Source: Microglena sp. YARC
Taxonomy: Eukaryota; Chlorophyta; Chlorophyceae; Chlamydomonadales; Chlamydomonadaceae
Assembly (NCBI GenBank): GCA_022414725.1
Contig: CM039466.1
Location: forward strand, 18,456,249 to 18,520,248
DNA: 64,000 nt
Direction of reading: 5' to 3'
Notes under the pieces: model-generated
What the model was told of the DNA's origin: nothing
The model's input: the letters and a program-made list of their open reading frames with translations, nothing else
Databases searched by the model: none
Position numbers and translations under genes: made by a program
Part shown: positions 61,693 to 64,000 of the stretch, one piece after another
Layout: each line of letters starts with the position of its first letter
Numbering within the stretch: position 1 is the stretch's first letter

Positions 61693-62690
61693 TTAGGGGG
61701 GAAATGGCATTTGCCAATACTTAATATTGTCAATACTAAAGGCGCTTACGGGTAAATGTAAACTTTTAATATCGCCTTGTTAAATGCCATTACAACCCCG
61801 TTTTCAGAAAAAATCGATGGGCCTGACTGAAAATTCTGAGGCCTGAGCTCTTCCTGTAGGATTCCATGTTTGAACGTGTACCGTATATGTGATTATGTTT
61901 CGGAAATCCCTATATACTATTTGGCTGCCCATTGGGCTGTAGCATACTTAAATGTATAAGCAGCTATGTTTCTACCATATACAGTGGTGCCGCCAGCACT
62001 ATATTGTTGACTACGGTATCTTTGAACTTGGCGGTTGTAAAAAAGGAACAAAATCATCCGCACAGCCGGTAACTTTGGCTGGAACTTAAAATCTAAAGTT
62101 AACCATAACTTGACCCAAGTGCCATGCTTTGGCGGATACGTATTGAAACACAGAAAATATCCCATGATCAGATATTGATCCGTGAACCTAGGCACAACTA
62201 ATATCCAGGACATGTTACTACCGGTACATAATTTTCTGGGTACGGTACCGTTATGTACTTATGTGATTAAAAAATAAAAAATAAAGAAAAAGGAAGAAGA
62301 AGAATGATAGAAAAACATGTTTTGTCCGCGTTTGCATTTGAGGTAAATGTTTTTTACTGACAAAGGCGGCGAGCGGTCAAATTGCCGGCTGGAGCTACCG
62401 GTATGTAAGAAGTTTAAGTTTAAGTATGTTTTTAAATGATATTCTAGGCCTGGGCATATAATCTCTACATATAATAATCTCTACAGTGTACCCAGGTTTG
62501 TTCTGCCAGCAAACTGTGAGAAGCGTCAACGTTTACAGTCCATTCCAGTTGCATACATTAGGCGGCGGTGTTATTATAATATTTTATTTACTGCGGAAGT
62601 GCGGAAGACGGCGAGCAGCCAAATTGCTGGCTGAAGCTATGTAACCAAGTTCAAGTTTGGCACCGGTGGTGGAGGCTGCTGCTCGTAAAG
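61693..62690. other. Non-coding stretch, no gene recognised
   Basis: AT-rich, with ACCGGTA-type words (TACCGGTA near 62218 and 62397). Two diverged copies of a GCGGCGAGC.GCC/AAATTGCCGGCTG.AGCTA word lie near 62366 and 62607. No ORF above 100 codons. Confidence 0.5.
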
Positions 62691-62978
62691 CTAAAAAGAA
62701 AAGCTGTGGCAGACACCACCAAGAAACAAAGCAACGGTTGCAGAGATCATGTTGGTTACATAAAGAAGCTGCAGCCAGCAATTTGGTTGCTCGCCGTCAG
62801 GGTCAGTAAAAATAAAATTGCCAAATGTAAACGTGAACAACCCCAAAATTGTACGCCCCAATGAGTATTGCGCCCAAAATGATGGGCCTCCTCGCACTGC
62901 AAGCATGTGTTTAGGGTATAGCTCCAAGTAAACAGCACGTATCATGGGGAAATGCTCTGCATAACGGTGAGCAGACAC
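62691..62978 (-). CDS. Unrecognised ORF with two predicted membrane segments
   Basis: 95 codons. YAEHFPMIRAVYLELYPKHM is followed by a hydrophobic segment ILGLFTFTFGNFIF, then a polar loop, then WLQLLYVTNMISATVALFLG. Two possible transmembrane helices and a plausible start give weak support as a small gene or exon fragment. I recognise no family. It could equally be chance. Confidence 0.2.
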   Translation of the reverse strand: MSAHRYAEHFPMIRAVYLELYPKHMLAVRGGPSFWAQYSLGRTILGLFTFTFGNFIFTDPDGEQPNCWLQLLYVTNMISATVALFLGGVCHSFSF

Positions 62979-62984
62979 TTCTCG

Positions 62985-63330
62985 AGCTCAGACAAAATCG
63001 AGGTCAGGCTGGTTGGTTTAATAGACCCAATCAGCCGGACAGGTCAGCGGTTCGAGCCCTTGCCAAGTTATTAAATTTCAGCCCTTTGGTAGAGATTGAG
63101 GTTTTCCCTCTGCCGCGGTGCGGTTATCCTAGTTCAGGCGCAGTAGCAGTCTGCGAAAACAAACCTATCACAGTAACCAACAAGCTGGCAGAGCTCCTTG
63201 AACGAAGAAGGTGCCGGGTTTGAAGGCCCACGGGTGCGCTTTAGTGTCACCCGCCATGGGAGCTTTGTCCAAGTAAAGTAGTAGCCCGTGCCCTACTGGG
63301 GCTCCGTCAATGCCACGCCCCATCAGGCGT
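62985..63330 (+). repeat. Candidate tRNA-derived SINE heads (two)
   Basis: The first has GGTTCGAGCCC (63049-63059), an exact Pol III B-box type word, with GGCTGGTTGGTTTAATAG about 40 bp upstream as possible A box. The second has TGGCAGAGCTCCTTG near 63187 and GGGTTTGAAGGCCC near 63217. Neither folds into a full tRNA that I can draw, so these are tRNA-like and not tRNA genes. Confidence 0.35.
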
Positions 63331-63579
63331 TATCATTACTTTTTTACCAACAAGTGCAAGCGGATTTGAAGGTTCCTTCAAACTCTTTCCCCGTAGCAAG
63401 GCGTATGAATTTTCAATTTCCATTTTTTAGCAGACACCACCCAGTAGTCCAAGCAAATGTTCCAAATACCAAATCTAGGAGCCGTCAGTAGATCCAAAGC
63501 ACATTTTCGAAATATCTAGAACACTGCTCTTAGTGTTGTTCACGTTCTTCAGTGCTCCAAGCGCCACAGTTGCCTGAAA

Positions 63580-63645
63580 AGGTTGGGTTGGGTTGATTAG
63601 GTTGAGTTGGGTTGGGTTGATTAGGTTGAGTTGGGTTGGGTTGGC
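63580..63645. repeat. 24-bp repeat built of GGGTT units
   Basis: TTGGGTTGGGTTGATTAGGT TGAG repeated about 2.6 times. It resembles degenerate G-rich telomeric words but is short and interstitial. Confidence 0.7.
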
Positions 63646-63919
63646 AATGACAGGGGCAGGTTATAATGTGGATTATAGTCATTGATTGTTTGTATTGTGT
63701 CACGCATAGGAATGCCTGGTGCGTGTGCATTGAGGGTGGGAGTGTTGTCCGCAGTCTTCAGCGCTCCAAGCACCACAGTGGCCTGTGCATGTATGTGCAT
63801 GTATGTATGTGTGTATGTACTAGTTCATTGCCGCTTTTAGCTGTTGGCCACCGCCCACCCCACCCCACCCCACCCAGGTCCCACTCTAGGTTACAGAAGG
63901 GGTTACGCCCTTGTATGCT

Positions 63920-63950
<31 letters not shown>

Positions 63951-64000
63951 TCCCTAAATTTTCCTGCCCCCCTACCCCACACACCGCCCAGCCAATTCCA
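63646..64000. other. Simple-repeat-rich end of window, no gene
   Basis: Contains (TGTA)n at about 63786-63815, (ACCCC)n at 63853-63877 and C27 at 63920-63946. CTTCAGCGCTCCAAGCACCA near 63757 is a repeat of a similar word near 63550. Confidence 0.6.

Noticed and set aside
61005..61733. 242-codon ORF of ITLHY repeats (and similar at 59746-60786)
   Set aside because: It is the translation of the (ATGTA)n LINE tail; a 5-bp unit in a 15-bp codon cycle stays open by chance. No start context or conserved flank.
63580..63645. Telomere or subtelomere
   Set aside because: Fewer than three 24-bp units and no long G-rich array; an interstitial repeat is enough.

Overview
This 64-kb window is nuclear eukaryotic DNA made almost entirely of retrotransposons inserted into one another. 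The evidence is two tRNA-like primer sites, polypurine tracts, LTR pairs with 5-bp target-site duplications, LINE reverse transcriptases, and one likely spliced host exon with a signal peptide. Only one host-type gene fragment is convincing: a secreted FAD-dependent oxidoreductase exon at 2.8-3.3 kb. The mix (chromodomain Ty3 element, a Ty3 element carrying a cytosine DNA methyltransferase and a PHD finger, Ty1/copia, RNase H-bearing LINE) and the mid-range GC fit an alga or similar protist, perhaps green-lineage. That placement is inference; no rRNA, tRNA or diagnostic host gene is visible.

Layout. 0-4.9 kb: low-complexity DNA plus the oxidoreductase exon. 4.9-8.8 kb: minus-strand LTR element 'A' with gag zinc knuckles, a protease and a large novel C-terminal region but no polymerase, split by a solo copia LTR. 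8.8-9.9 kb: an LTR-like unit 'C' between 52-bp direct repeats. 10.6-11.0 kb: a truncated LINE. 11.2-17.8 kb: minus-strand Ty3/gypsy pol whose order is RT, RNase H, cytosine-C5 DNA methyltransferase, integrase (core deleted), PHD finger, Tudor-like segment. 18.0-29.0 kb: a tandem duplication of a unit made of a LINE RNase H region (minus) and an inverted copy of the RT-methyltransferase segment (plus). The second unit is riddled with one-base indels and looks unpolished. 29.1-33.4 kb: gag-like ORFs, a tandem repeat, and a second unit C with a primer-binding site.

33.4-51.5 kb is a four-level nest that can be unpicked exactly. An A-type element (gag and LTR at 50.4-51.5 kb) is split by non-autonomous element 'B' (33,728-50,433, TSD AGTAG). 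B is split by a LINE (about 34.3-46.7 kb). The LINE reverse transcriptase is split by a young chromovirus (34,629-44,606, TSD GACTA, near-identical LTRs). Removing each insertion restores the outer reading frame. 51.6-58.7 kb: a Ty1/copia element with 383-bp LTRs and TSD ATGCG. 59.05-61.7 kb: truncated LINE copies embedded in long (TAATG)n arrays, which are the LINE's own 3' tail. 61.7-64 kb: mostly non-coding DNA with tRNA-like SINE heads and simple repeats.

The most notable system is the Ty3/gypsy element that combines a DNA-methylation writer with chromatin-reader domains in one polyprotein. Three partial copies allow most of its breaks to be told apart from its ancestral frame.
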